Assembly (NCBI RefSeq): GCF_019112545.1
Contig: NW_025064880.1
Location: 621,337 to 685,336 of the forward strand
Origin: Guyanagaster necrorhizus
Taxonomy: Eukaryota; Basidiomycota; Agaricomycetes; Agaricales; Physalacriaceae
Direction of reading: 5' to 3'
DNA length: 64,000 nucleotides
The notes under the pieces were generated by a model. The model did no database searches. It was not told where the DNA came from and worked only from the letters and a program-made list of their open reading frames with translations. Below, in pieces: positions 35,522-50,008 of this stretch (position 1 is the first letter of the stretch; each line of letters opens with the position of its first letter). Both the position numbers and the translations under genes were made by a program.

Positions 35522-38500
35522 TCAGAGTGTCACCACCCCAGCCACACCACCTATTAGCGTCGCATCGACCTTACCGCCGGTCTTTTTGTCCAGCCATGTG
35601 TCTAGTTGCTCAAAAAGCTCCATCGACGCCCCGCCTTCCCCCTTTGTTGCTCGCTTGCCAGGCCACATCGCTTTCTCCAACAGCCCTATATAATTCACCT
35701 GTATTGGAGCATCCTTGATCACCATCGCCACTTCCCATGTATCTTGTCCGTAGAATGAGGCCTCCTTGATGTGATGCCTTGTGTGCTTATCCGGAGGATT
35801 GTCGTCCAAATTCCATTCGAGAACATGCGCATCAAATGCAATGACTGGGGTGTGAATAGAGTCAAAGGACGATGGACATAAAAGAGATGGACAAACCGGT
35901 CCAAATGAGTCCCGGATGATAGATTCTCAATGTAACCTTCCTGGTACCAGCGACAAGATCTCTTGCGTCGCTTACAGCCTTGACCTCGAACTCACCGCCA
36001 CTATCCAGGAAACCTTGCGTGGTAGGGGGAAGGGCAACTTTGAATGGTGTGAGAAACTAACAAGAACGCATTTAATGAGTGAAATCTAAGACGGCAGGGA
36101 AAATACTTGCGGCGGAAAAAGGATACAGCGGGTCCCAATCCCCGTTGTAATAGTCCATTACAACACTTTGTGCGATCGCGCCCGGCGCTCCGAAATCACC
36201 AGCAACAGCATGGACAAGGTCGGGGAAACCAGGCGCGCCATCTGACGCGGCCAGATGCAGATGATGTTCATGGGTAGTTACGTTTTCCACTCGTAGAACA
36301 AATACTCTCCTTTGATGCATGTCATCGTACACATCTCTCTGAGCGAATACGGCGATCAACGCCACGTTCACAACCAGCAGGACTACTACAAACTGCTTCA
36401 GATAACCTTGGCCGAATCGGTGAGAGAACGGTGCAAGGAGAGGAAATGCAACCGAGCCAACGACGGTGACGATGGTTGCGATGAGATGGTCCGCTGGAGC
36501 CGACGCAGACATGCGGCCTGTCTTAAAAGATACATGACTGAGATCCCAAGTGAAAGGTATCCCAGAGAGACTCACCAGCGGGACGAAGACTTCTATGGTC
36601 GGCACTATGACGAGAGTGCCTGTGATGAGAGGTATAAATGAGCCGAAGGCATATGTCAATGTGGAGATTCCCTTCTCCCCAGTGAAACTGATGAATAACG
36701 GATTAAGAGCGTAGGCAACGACCAAGGGAAGGGCCGTGATAAAGAACAGGGACGCCGAACCCAAGCCCAAAAGTTGCAGACCGAATGCAGCTACCGCTTG
36801 AACGAACAACACGGAAGAGTATACAGCAGTCTCTGGCAGGGGAGGGAACAGCAGCTGCGAGACAAGAGTGCCTGTTCCAGTCAATTGATAGATGCAAGAC
36901 ACGTTTGAAAGTTAGCACCATACCGAGAATTGCAGCTGGTCCGTAAAGTACAATCGTTGATAGCTCGTCTTTGAACCAGCTCATGCTTTTGCCCAATACA
37001 TGGGTCATGACAAGTGCTACAGCATTTGCACCCACCAGCGCACCCACAAAGGCAAAACCCGTTGCCAAAATGCTCAAGGCCAAGGTCTTTGCAGGGACAG
37101 GATTTCGGAAGCGTATCAGTGCCACCGTCACAATCAGGAATACAGCGTAGATGATCTTGGCCGTCCTAAACGAGTATATGAAGAAATACGGTACCACGTG
37201 GCTGAAATACACCATTTCAGGCTTGCTATAGCCTTCTGTCAAATGAGGAAGAGGACTTGCATGACCCGACAGGTGTAACAATAAGGCCAGAGTATTTTCA
37301 CCCATGTGTTGACCGACGCCCGGCTCGATGTTTTCCACAAGGTCTTTGCGCATGTGGTATAGGTATGAATTACCTACGATCGCCATCTGTTCTCGCGTCA
37401 GTAGGACGTAAAATGAACAACGGTACATCATACGTCTAGACCAGTGACGTTAAGATAATCTTGGAACTGTCGGAAATCGGTGCTAGACGACGGGGATTGA
37501 AACATTGAAGGGGGAGCAATACGTAGGATAGGTGGCTTACTCTGACATGATTATCCCACTCCCGAAGATATCACTCGCGAAGATGGTGCCAAAGGGTCTG
37601 TGAAAATTGTCATAGCTGAAATTGTGCATATTGCAATGACCTTGACCTTGGGACATGGGAATATGCTTCAATCATCTCCTTCGAAGTAGCCTGGAAAAGG
37701 ATTTCGCGTCCCGTAGTTCCGGCGGCTGCGACGCGTCAGTACATAGTATGACAGCCGTTGTGGAAGAAACAACCTTCGAGATTGATTACGGCGCGTACAC
37801 TGGCAGATTCAGGCTTGCAAATCAGCAGTTTATAACGGGATAGAGGTCACAGGACTCACGACGAAGCAATCGTATGCTGAGTTGAAAACATGTGTGAACC
37901 ATCTTGAAGGGATTCCTCAGCGTGATTGAACACTGTGTAGATGATTACCAGGAGAGCAAATGCTTTCCATAGAATAAATTCGCATACAAAAGATTATTGA
38001 ATGTTTTGGACTCCAATCAGGAGTTCCTAAAAGCACTCTGATAGCATCTAGCATGATTCCCACAGAAATGGCATCATCGGCAGCCCCAGGACCAGGTAGT
38101 TGACTGTCGAGATGGGAATTAACAAGCACGGCATGTTTCTTGCCCTCATCGGTACCATCAGAAACGCGAACAATGAAGTTGCTGAGGGAAACATAGGTTT
38201 TGTAAAGCCGCGTATTCATTATGTCGAACCTAAGTACTACGATCAGCACCCAAGACACGAGAATATAGCGGAAATGATGGGCACCTGTGGCTGCCGCTCC
38301 CTTCTTGTCTCCATATTTCGCATTCCAGCTTTCTATGGCCACTTTCCTTCACAATGCGGTCACACTCGTTCTTAATATCTTTGATCGTCTGGTGCATCCA
38401 TAGGTCGGCCTTTGCGTGTTCTGCAGTTCCAACGGTTCGATAACCAATATCCTCCGATAATACCCTAGAGTACTCTAGAATATTGGCTTCACAGATTTGC

Positions 38501-38746
38501 GGTAGGTTGGTCTGGTTGTTTATCCTTCACTGAACGGATGAGAATAACGCCGCATTAACACGCAATAGACGTACAGCTCTGTTACAGGTTCCGGTAGTGC
38601 TGTACCGAAGTTCCAATAACGTATAAGGCGCGAAACTGAATGAAAGACGGACTAGTGTGATGCCGATAGCCAATAATTGGACACAGAATGAGAACTGGCG
38701 CGAGATACAGCAGTGACCGGAGAGGGCCCAGCTGTCGATTCGACAT
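35522..38746 (-). CDS. PFF1: Vacuolar membrane M28 metalloprotease (Pff1-like)
   Basis: Multi-pass Zn-dependent aminopeptidase-like protein of the fungal vacuole. Fourteen exons were built: 38683-38746, 38575-38635, 38285-38524, 37988-38229, 37860-37932, 37774-37799, 37647-37725, 37541-37597, 37434-37482, 36924-37386, 36576-36871, 36111-36521, 35897-36056, 35522-35844; 847 residues. TM1 lies at SLLYLAPVLIL, then YWNFGTALPEPVTEL and EDIGYRTVGT. M28 metal-site motifs: VLVNSHLDSQLPGPGAADDA, NHAEES (catalytic Glu pair) and NSYLYHMRKD, with FGTIFASDIFGSGIIMSD between. About eight TM helices follow, then a C-terminal lumenal domain. Intron 36057-36110 needs a GC donor (GCC|GCAAGT). The first intron has a weak donor, so the extreme N-terminus is less certain. 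Confidence 0.92.
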
Positions 38747-38920
38747 GTTGGGTGTGAGAGAGAGGCCTAGGTAGGTTGCCAGCGCATGTTGCTCTGGAAA
38801 AAAAGTTGCCTTTTAAGGAGTATGCCTGCGACGCGAACTACAGCCAGGAGTATCTACCACATGCATTAAACATCATTCTTATTATTTAATAACCTACTAG
38901 TGAACAAGTATATAATGAAA

Positions 38921-40286
38921 TCATAACGAATCCAAGTCCTGTCTCCGTCGTTCTTTGCCTTTGGTAGGCGACGTGACGTGCAGATCCAGCTGTGGCGGGC
39001 GGGTACGGGTCGATGGGATCCTAGGCCCCGTCGGTCGTAGTCGATGTGGAGTTCGAGTTGACCCATATGCATCATCTGGGTCTGGAAGCGGTTCTCGCCG
39101 CGACTGTTTGTGCACAGCACGTAAAGGTCTTGAAAGGATATCGGCTCTGGGCCAATCACCGAGTGGTGGAGGAGGAGTATTATTCGGCTGTGAACATGGT
39201 GGTTCCTGCGTCTGCATACGAGAAGGTGTCACCATACATGACTGGATGTATTGCGGATATAGGCAAGTCACGGCAGCTTGATTGCTTGTTGAGAACATGG
39301 GCTGTGATGCGAAATTGTTCCTTGGGGCCCTCGCTAGTTGCGGTTCATATGCTTCCACATCGTACGATGAATCGAGGCCTCTCATCATATTTACGGGAGG
39401 TCCTGGTCGTCGAGGCAGGGGTGCAACGATAGCATTACGGAAATAAGGTATTGTTGGAGATGCGGGCGGGCTTGGCAGGTGGCTGCTGGGAGTATCGAGG
39501 TCACGAATGTGATATTGCCATATCTTTGTATTCGTCTTCTGCCGAATAAGACAAGTTATGGCCAACATAGTAAAGTATCCGAACACTGAGCAGGACAAGG
39601 TCAACAGGGATCACAGAGAGACCAAATCAACTCACAAAGCATGATGGTGATCCATGAGAAAGCTAGGATAACTCGATTTGATACACATCCAATATCACCG
39701 ATTTGACGGCGCGCTTGAGGACATATGTCAAACAACCATTCATCCAAGGAAAAACTTCGACTCACCATCAGATGTACAGAATGCAGGATTTAAAGCCGAC
39801 AGTGCGACGGCACCACCTTGGGGGGACGTCAGCCGTTAGATTAAATGCAGCGGTAACGCACACGTACAAAAATTCATTACGAGGAATAGCCCGACCCATG
39901 CACATTCAAACCATACACGTCCTGTTATAGGATTGTCGTATGCAGCTTCGACAAAAACACTATAAGACATCAATATATGTTCCACGTCGTTGTATTCGAC
40001 TGACATCAAGAAGGACATCGCAAGCCCGCAAGCACCAACGACCGTTAAATAGATATCAAGAGGATCTAGCAGGAGTGTATGAGCACATTGATCTCATGAA
40101 ATGAGCACGCTAACATGTTAGGCCTATTAATTGTATAAGACTGAGATTCCAGACAGAGACACTAGCATTGATGGCGTTGAAAACGAGGAAAAGACCTTGT
40201 GCCAATGTCAAAAAGACAGGGACGACGAGACAGTCTGGCAACGCACCGACGAAAGCATATCGAGTGTACACATAGATGTGTTGCAT
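38921..40286 (-). CDS. Tetraspan (MARVEL-like) membrane protein, copy 2
   Basis: Exons 40142-40286, 39868-40065, 39766-39816, 39636-39713 and 38921-39585 give about 378 residues. Hydrophobic segments include CLVVPVFLTLAQGLFLVF, YLTVVGACGLAMSFLMSVE, VWFECAWVGLFLVMNF and LFGYFTMLAITCLIRQ, followed by a Pro/Arg/Ser-rich cytosolic tail (~190 residues). ALSALNPAFCTSD between TM3 and TM4 is a Cys-containing loop as in other fungal MARVEL-type proteins. The start at 40286 (MQHIYVYTRYAF) is uncertain because the open frame extends upstream; the first intron (40066-40141, donor GTCTTA) is also weak. Function unknown; MARVEL proteins organise membrane domains. Confidence 0.7.
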
Positions 40287-40709
40287 TGTGATAACATATA
40301 TACAGCAATAAGGGCGCTCGCGGCACCGGTCGACGGTGGTGCAGACGGTAAAGAAGAGGTCAACTCCAGATCGACAAGTCAAAACATCACAAGGCTTTCC
40401 CTCCGGGACCCTCGGGCCGAATCTCATCCGAGCGCCTCTGGCTGGACCAACTGCCCGCATTTGCGTTGTTCTGCTCTGCCTCCAACAGCTGCAAAGAAGA
40501 ACCTAAAATTATAATTATCAGAATATTTATCATACTATAAAAACTACCCTGCTCCCATATCCCAGCGGCAATCCTACATGGCAGGAAGACCAGATACAGC
40601 GCTTCGAGTTCATCATCAGGTCATGGCTTTCGCCGTGCCCATTGCGTCCGTCCCCCCTCAATGAGGTACCATCTCGCTCCAAGCGCTGCTCCGAAGGCTC
40701 TCGGTAGGT
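40287..40709. other. Intergenic region
   Basis: Promoter side of tetraspan copy 2 and 3' side of the HEAT-repeat gene, both minus strand. No gene recognised. Confidence 0.5.
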
Positions 40710-43700
40710 TTACACAGCCTCGTTCAGCTCGGATCCAGGTAGTGCGGAGGGAGGCCTTGAGAATGTTGCCGCATGTCTTGAAACCTGGGAGAAATTCTTG
40801 ACGTGGCGTCCATGGTCAAGCAGAGAAAGACCCGAAACATAAGATATGACTTCATGAGAGGAGTCTTGTGAAAGCGTCTTCGCAAGATCAATCACGGAAA
40901 CCGGTGGCGACGTTCTCGTCCAAAAGTATGCTGCAGAACAAACAAATTGAGGACAAATTCCTTCGAGCAGAGGGAGGAGCACTTTACCATACAGACTGGC
41001 TATTAGCCTGGAAACTCCAATGCGAACGCCGACTATAGGGTCGTTTGATAATGCGCGGAGCGTTGTCCAAAGCTCTTCATCAGGAACCTTAATCGCCTCC
41101 GTATCACCGTCTGGAAGTAGGAGCACCTGCTGGCATGCAATGTAACTGATTGATAAAAAGAATATCAGTTCTGAACTATCCACAGTAAGAATTAGAAACC
41201 AACGTCATTCGCTGCCTGAATACGCCTGAGCACGAAAGACCTTGAAGATCTAAATGTAGATTTCCAAGGACTTTAGGATACCGTTGCAGCACTGGCCATA
41301 TAAGCGGCAGCTACAGGGAGCCTAAAATCAGTGCTTTCGCCTTTCATATCAGAACAGAAACGCACGGTATGAATGCCTGCCTCTCGAATGGCGTTGACAT
41401 TGTCGATCAGGGCAAACCTTAACAACCCACACACAAGCTGCAACAAATGAGCTACTTCTTGGTCTTCCTGACTTGCCACAGATTGAATGACTGCCGATAA
41501 GCAGCCGGCTATATGTTCCCTTTCTCGCCAACCGCTCCACCTGTTTACCTTCCACGCTTCCAATACCCCCTCCAAAACTTCCATTTTCCCCGTCATATTT
41601 AACGATCGGACGAAAGTCTCAAGGCATTGTACAATTTTCAGCCTTATCTCTGCCTCCTGGCTGCGCAATCCATCCCACCAGACGGGCATTAAGTCCCGCT
41701 GGGCGATCTCCGGACCTAAAACCTTGGCCAGGTCGCCCACAGATGCAGCCAGTGTTCGTCGAATGCCAAACGCAGGATTGTCCGACAGCTTCAGGTAAGT
41801 TTCCCGAAGAGTCTCCCAGCGAGAAAGACCCAAAGTCATGCACACAGCAGGTAGGTTGAAGGCACATATCAAAGGCCTACTAGGATCGTTATAGAACGAG
41901 TCCAACCATTTCATTTTATCCCGGTCAAATGGTTGGGCTAGAGCAGGTTGTTGACCATCCCAGACTTTCTTATCGTCACTACGTCCAATAAACATCCTAA
42001 TGAGCTCAGCTGGAGGCCCTTCTGTGTCGTCACCAGGTTTCCTGTATTCATCGTGAAAAGTATGAATTACTTCACCTAGAGCTTCTAGGACCCCTGATCG
42101 CACATCAGGAGATTCGTCGACGCTCATGGACTGCATGGTGTGCACAGCTAACACTCTTCTGTACTTTATCGGCAGCCGCGTCAATATGACGGGGAGAGCG
42201 AAAAGCGAAGAGTGGCGAACAAGGGGAGCCGGGTCGACGAGCAGACGTTCCAGAAGCGGAAGCTGGGACAAGCGGTCAGTATGAAGTCTGAATGAACTTT
42301 GCTCATAATTTACCAGCGACGTGTGAACTATTTCATCTGGCACAACTTTCGCCAAAGCACCCAGCACAAAGCTCGATTCCCGACGAACCCAATAGATTGG
42401 ATCCATCACGACGCGTTCAACCTCTTTGACAAATGTGTTTTGTGCTTGTTCGTCAAGATAACCTGTCATCACGTTAATATACATTTAGAGCTGCTGGGTG
42501 AGTCTAATTATTATACTAACCGGTGGAGGTAACGGTGGCCATTAAGCTCATACTGGTCAGTCGCTTCACAGCACTCTGTTCTTCTTGACTCTCTTTGTTG
42601 TAATCCTCACGATCGCCATCGTTGATAGTCGGTCCCCGCGAACTTTCGTCATTGCTGCTGTCATTGAATGTGCAACCCGTTGTATGTGGTAAGACAAAAT
42701 CAGAACTTGGTGAGCTATTAGATGTCGGCAATAGCGAGGAATTCTGATGGTTTGTCGGAAGTAGCACGTCGGGTGACCGTGTAGGTGAATGGCTACGATC
42801 TTGAAATGGATGCAGACTATCAAGGGCCAGAGGATTGCTTGTCACAGGACCATACGGAACAAAACCCGATGAAGAGTTGGACGAGTCCGCTTGCACCCGA
42901 TGATTGGCTAACGTGAGATCAGATGAGATGGATAGCCTTGAATCGGAACTAGACCTGCGATGGTGTTGTTGCTGAGACCGGGGTGAATGAGTAGACGGGG
43001 AACTATGAATACTTATATCAGGAGAGGGCGAAGAAAGGATGGGTGACAGTCGAGAGGGTATGCTATGTTGCTGGGGTATTAATGACGTAGGTGAGATGGG
43101 TGACCCCTTTTGGATTATTCTGTTCGATGCGGGAATTTCGTCAGACGATGACAAGGAGGAAGAGGGAGAAGATAAATGAATGGCTGTTTCACTCGTCGAG
43201 CTTGGGTTTGACGACACGGAGGAATAACTGCTTGAGACGCTCAAGGGAGAGTCCACGTTGTTGTTTACGGTGCCAAAAGAGCCATTCGAATATGCCGAAG
43301 GCTCGACAGGAAAATACGGATTTATGTTCTCTTTCCGCCGAAAATCTTCAGCGGACGAAGACGAAGCAACTTCCTCCTTTTGAAGCTCCTCAGAGGCTGT
43401 GATGGTGTCAGAAAAGTTAGCGGAGTCCTCACTGCAGGGAGTGTGGCCACGATCCTCCAACGAGTCCAAGTCGCCGTCCAAGAAGAGCCGATCTAGCCCA
43501 GCAACCAAGCCCCATAGAATTTCCTGTTCAAATAGGACCCGTTCGCTCCTTCCAAAAAGCCCTATGGTTAGATCTTCATTGAGTGAGGCATTCGAAACGA
43601 AAGACAACCCCGCGACCCAATTATCTAACTGTGGCGAAACTCCGATGTCAGGTCTAGGAATACCGAGTTTGGCCTGGCGGTTCTCAGTCTCCTGCACTTG

Positions 43701-44776
43701 ATCTTCAGGACTATCAGCCTCCCGCATGCGCTGAAGAAGGTTTACAACCACATATTTGGCGGAGCTGCCTACTAAACCATTCGGACTTAGTAAAAGTCTG
43801 CCGAGAATTGGTGTGAATGCATGAACTGATATGGACGTCGACTGGTTCGAATATGAGTTGATCTGATTGTCTGCTGTGGCGACGACCTGACAGTGCTATG
43901 AAACGACATGTTACTGACAAAGGCCGAGAATATAAAGAGAGCCTTACTGTCAAAAACCACCAGATGACCGAGGCAAGTCCCGATGTTAAGGCCTCTCTAA
44001 CAGATTCATCTGGAGTAAAGACGTGTCATTACTAACCTTGAGAATCCAATGAAAGACCACTTATACGCACCCTGGTCTTTCGATAAAACTTGCAGCAAAG
44101 GAAGAACATATTCCACTGCTTCCTGGGGAGTAATTTGATCGAGGAGATTGGGCAGATCACACGAAATAAAGACCCGATGGTATGTCGCCTTGCTGATGGA
44201 ATATAGATATATCTTCTCGAGGGGATTTAGGCCTTCGAGGCCTTCATCGTCTAACGTCAAATCAAGGCCAGAAACCTCAGGGAATGTGTCATCTGTATGA
44301 GGTACGGGCGGCAGTGGTTGCTGCGTAGGACCTATCGCGCTGGAGAAACCCATTGATCGAGTGGCAGGGGAGAAATGAGGAGAAGCATGGCTCCCGATGG
44401 CTTGATACTGCTGAGCCGAAGGAACCACTAAAGCTACGTTCTGAGGTGGAGGGTCGCATACCAACACAGGAATTATTTCCATGGGTTCATCAACAAGCGG
44501 AGTAATAATCGGGGACGATGGAGCCGTATAAAAGGTCAGAGCGGGGGAAATGAGCGGACTAGAGAGCGGGTTCTCGAGTCTGGGGGAGGGCGACGGTGTT
44601 ATGGATACAGAGGTTAAAAATGGTGGGGGAAGGGTGATATGGGTGGGGTGGCGAGGTGTAGAACCTGAAAGCAAAGGCATGGGAGCAGCAGGAGTGTCGG
44701 AAAAAGGCGCCTGGCCGGCGGAGGACTCTGAAGAGTCGGAAAAACGGGATTCAAAAAGAGACACTACAAGACCCAT
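40710..44776 (-). CDS. HEAT-repeat protein, PPP4R1-like phosphatase regulator
   Basis: Eight exons: 44071-44776, 43948-44009, 42521-43895, 42314-42462, 41366-42262, 41204-41310, 40988-41145, 40710-40930; 1224 residues. HEAT-type helical pairs occur near the start (ITPQEAVEYVLPLLQVLSKD, DESVREALTSGLASVIWWFL) and through the C-terminal half (DPIYWVRRESSFVLGALAKV, DESPDVRSGVLEALGEVIH, NPAFGIRRTLAASVGDLAKV, SQEAEIRLKIVQCLETFVRS, DNVNAIREAGIHT, DPIVGVRIGVSRLIASLY). A ~400-residue Ser-rich disordered region encoded by exon 3 separates them. Repeat spacing is like regulatory subunit 1 of protein phosphatase 4, which would place it as a PP4 scaffold. Another HEAT-repeat scaffold cannot be excluded. 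The 57 nt last intron is in frame and might be retained. Confidence 0.8.
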
Positions 44777-45349
44777 GATTAGAGGTGAGGGGGAAGAAAA
44801 CTCATGACGGGAGAAGAAAACGGACTTGACGGAAGGAGAATTGAACTGGGGGGAAGCGCCAGTCGTACAACTTTAGGCTGCTTGACTCAACGCGGTGAGG
44901 CCAGCGCGCACGAGGACAATGACGCAAAACGGATCTGAACGGCATACAACTTGACGAACAGCACGAACTCGAATACCTCGAGTGCAGCCTCGTTCCAGAC
45001 TGGAGCAGGGTGGAGCCCTGTAGCAATCGACGAAACAAAGGGAGCAGAACGTCAATAACGGCGAGCATAGGAAGAAAAGAAACGACCGACAGAGCCACGG
45101 TAACGGCAACGAAGAGAGGTCCCGATATCGTTGTTTCTCCAGTACTTGGAAGAAAAAGTTCAAGTTAAGAGACGTTCTCAAAACGGACATCAATTTCCGT
45201 TCGGAGGTGAAAATGACGTATCGTTGGAGCCATGTGCCTGTGACGTATCCGTACATTGAGTAGTGTCACTCTGTATATTTACAAATCGAGAACTAAGCAT
45301 TAAATAAGTATACGACTATGGTACCTACTCTAAAGGTAACAACAACTCT
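44777..45349. other. Intergenic region
   Basis: Upstream of the HEAT-repeat gene and downstream of aspartate aminotransferase. Overlapping minus frames at 44802-45256 have Leu/Ser/Cys-rich, motif-free translations and were not called. Confidence 0.5.
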
Positions 45350-46931
<1,582 letters not shown>

Positions 46932-47638
46932 GATTATTGCTGATGGTTGAGATATATGGTTTATGAGTTGCTGTATTCTGGTCGTCATTATGTCAGTGGC
47001 AGCGAGAGAGAGAGAGAGAGTGTGTGTGTGTGTGTGTGTGTGGTGTGTGTGTGTGGTGTGAACGACGTGGTGGAAGCTAGACAAGGACCTACCTAGGACG
47101 CGGTAGATATCAAGTGACGACTGCATGTGATAAAGCGGCAGTCAGTCAGGACAGAGCAGCAAGACAAGCAGTAACCGACCTCTTGCAGAACTGTAGAGGG
47201 AATTGATGGTGGGGGTAATCAGATGAAAGGCTGTTGAGAGATTCCAGCCATGATCCAGCTAATAAAGGGACTTTTTATACTCCTCAGTTAGGAAGGAGGG
47301 GAATCAGCTTATTTCCGCATCCCCACAACAATTCCGTTCCGCGTCTTACAACGCCGCTCATGTGGACAAATTTACAGGAGTATCCACGACTCTCACCCGG
47401 CACGCTAAGGCAACAAAAATATTATAAGCGTCTGCACTACACTACTAGATAGATACTCGAGAAAGCATGACAACGGAAACTACTGATGACAATATTGGGG
47501 GAAGGGGGGGGGGGTCCGTTATGCGTAAATAGATATGTACGGAGGTAGTAACAACATACGTGTGTCTGCCAGTAGTGGCATTACATGCCACAGCCAGCTG
47601 GTGTTGCGGACAATGCTCGGGAAATGATAGGATGAATC
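46932..47638. other. Intergenic region with microsatellite
   Basis: 5' flank of aspartate aminotransferase, including a GA/GT repeat at 47004-47060, then sequence up to the AN1 gene stop. A G9 tract lies near 47500. No gene recognised. Confidence 0.55.
47004..47060. repeat. (GA)n-(GT)n compound microsatellite
   Basis: About 8 GA units followed by about 15 GT units with GG interruptions, 15-70 bp upstream of the possible upstream Met codon (46988) of aspartate aminotransferase. It may lie in the promoter or 5' UTR. Confidence 0.9.
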
Positions 47639-47930
47639 CTAGGCCGTAGCCATCTTGGACGCCACCGTCCGTTCAGACTCGAGCTTCTCCTTGTTCTTCA
47701 AGAAAGCTTGCTGTCGGCAATCCTCCAAGTTATTGCAGCTGTGGTGTTCTGGAAGACGGTGCTAGATACAAAGTCAGATCAGACCGCCCTGTACCAACAA
47801 CCGAGAGGAAACGCACTGCTCCACAGAATTGTGACAGACAATGAGGGCACTCTCCTACGAGTCGTAACGCTGCGGAATTGCACTGGTTCTCGGTGCTGAT
47901 CTGAAATTGGCAACGCTTCTTGGCTGGCAT
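47639..47930 (-). CDS. AN1-type zinc finger protein
   Basis: Exons 47817-47930 and 47639-47761 (55 nt intron), 78 residues. The AN1 zinc finger uses RCQF, QCNSAAL, GECPHCLSQFC and, after splicing, AHRLPEHHSCNNLEDC; the Cys and His spacing (C-x9-C ... C-x2-C-x4-C-x2-H-x4-H-x-C style) fits two zinc sites. A short Lys/Glu-rich helix (AFLKNKEKLESE) and VASKMATA complete the protein. AN1-only small proteins are associated with ubiquitin/stress responses in eukaryotes (for example yeast Cuz1 and TMC1 relatives). Too short and spliced for open-frame searches to reveal fully. Confidence 0.88.
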
Positions 47931-50008
47931 GGAGGGTCGGTAAAATTAGGTGGTCGGGTGGACAGATAAGCGGGGTAACGACGTAGACAGGCTAGGAACG
48001 TTCAAACAATCGAATAAGCATAGGGCAACAATAGATTTGAAAAATGGACTCACTGCAGGCGGGAGAAAGGGAGGAACAGAGGAAGTGGTCGATGTGGGGT
48101 GTCGTGAGTCGGAGGTTGAGGAAAGGCTTATATATTATATTGCGCGGGACGCGTAAGCGCCACGTGGAACGGATAGCTGCCAACAGCTATCCCAGGAAGG
48201 TAATTCTGCTTCTATTTTCGGAGGTCTTCCAATTCGGACGACGCATCCGAGATTCCGAGACCGAAACATGCAATGCGCACAAATAATTTCATCTTTTTCC
48301 TTTCTGTCACAAGGTGATCCTTGCGTTATCAATGCAGTCAAGTCACGCGCGCAGCCACTTTGATCCATGTTCAGCGGCTTTTCCGTACGATCTTTTCCGA
48401 TCCGGATTCCAACGGATTTACCCTCGTTTTTGAAACTTGTCCCATTTGATCATTCCTTGATGACAACAGCCTATCAATGCATCAACACAAGCTATCATTA
48501 TTAAATGGCATTTTGGAGAGCACGGCATATGCAGCAAGGAAAATTCTTCAGATCCAGAAGATCTATATCCCTGCTTTCTCATTTATCTTCTGATGGCCGG
48601 GCGGCGACAATATTATCCACACGATTCAAGCCCGTCTTCCTGGAGACATTTCGAATCGACACTTGACCAGCCAACAGCGTAGGTACAGAAAGCGAGGCTA
48701 GAACACCTTCCGTACTGTGGCAATAGAATTCGGGCCGTATAGACGATGTACGCATATGCAGTGTTTTTGCGTGCAGGCGGCGACAAGTTGGACATTAACT
48801 AAGTTAGCGTATTCAATACGAAAACCCTCCAGGCGTAGTCCAGGTCACCGTTCTTCACAAGATGTGCGCATTTACACTCCACTGATGCAAGTGATAGGAC
48901 CTCTAGATGTCATGATAGAAGCATTGAGCTGAGGCGGCCTGTGGCGTTCCCTGAGATCGCTCTTTTGTGGTTATTGTGGCTTTGACCCCACCTCACTTCA
49001 AGTCACAGATGTCAAAATGGCTCCTCGTATCAGCAACTCCGAAGTACCCCTCGAAACCTGCGACGCAAGGGAGGATAAGTGGCTCAGAATCACTCAAGTC
49101 GGTCAGGGTGCTTAGAATCGATTTTTTCACCCGGTTCAGGGAACTTCTGCCAGAATACACAAGATAACATCGCCCTGTCTATTTGCAACGCCCTGCAGTG
49201 CCTTCGCGGAGTTAGCTACAGGACGGGGCCGGATGTCGGTGTTATTTTGGATGAATTTTCTTAGTATGACAACCTAGTCGTCATGCAGTCTGCCAGTGGA
49301 GGAGGGCCATCCAAGGGATAACCTGACTCCTCAACAATGTCGATCATGCTGTAGTTTATACTTCCATTTCTTTGGAATCATTGTAAACTTGTAAATAGTA
49401 TTTACTAATCTCCATTTTCCCATCTGTAAAGGACTTATCAACTATCTTTCGTCAATTTCAGCTATTTCAGGAATATCTACGCTCACGTGAGAAAGTGAAG
49501 GAGGTTTGGGAGACAGCCTTTGTATTGAGAGTGCATACTCTGCCATATTCCAACGGGGCTCATACCCCACCAAATTCTTCATCTGCCAGTTCGATTGCAT
49601 GGCACCTAAGTAACACTCTGCACCTCATAGGTTAGACCATTCTCTCTACACGACGTTCAAGTAAGCCAAAATGTGGCCTCTCGGCAAGCTACCCATTCAT
49701 CCCGAGCCTACATACTTGCTCTATTCTCAAGAGGTGGTCTCAAAAACGTATATGGTAGGGTATATATCATCCACTGTCCGATTGCATTGCCAGAATAAAA
49801 AGACATTAAGATAGAAAAGCAGGGCATAGAAAAGAAAGACTGTGAAATGCATGTACGGGTAGTTGTAGGAGATTTCAAAATCGAACGAGGGTCGCGATAC
49901 GATAATAACTAATACCTTGTCATAAATAGAATTGCCTAGGCGAACAGACTATGTTGCAAGAGCCTCAGCCTGAATCTGGTTCCCCTGGAAAATGTACGCC
50001 AGAAAAGA
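47931..50008. other. Long intergenic region
   Basis: About 2.1 kb between the AN1 gene's promoter and the 3' end of the syntaxin gene. The first ~250 bp would hold the AN1 promoter, with an AT-rich TATATATTATATTG near 48130. The rest has short frames only; no motif, repeat array, tRNA or transposon feature was recognised. Confidence 0.55.

Noticed and set aside
44802..45256. Overlapping Leu/Cys-rich minus-strand ORFs
   Set aside because: No motif and no splice extension; lies in the promoter side of the HEAT-repeat gene.
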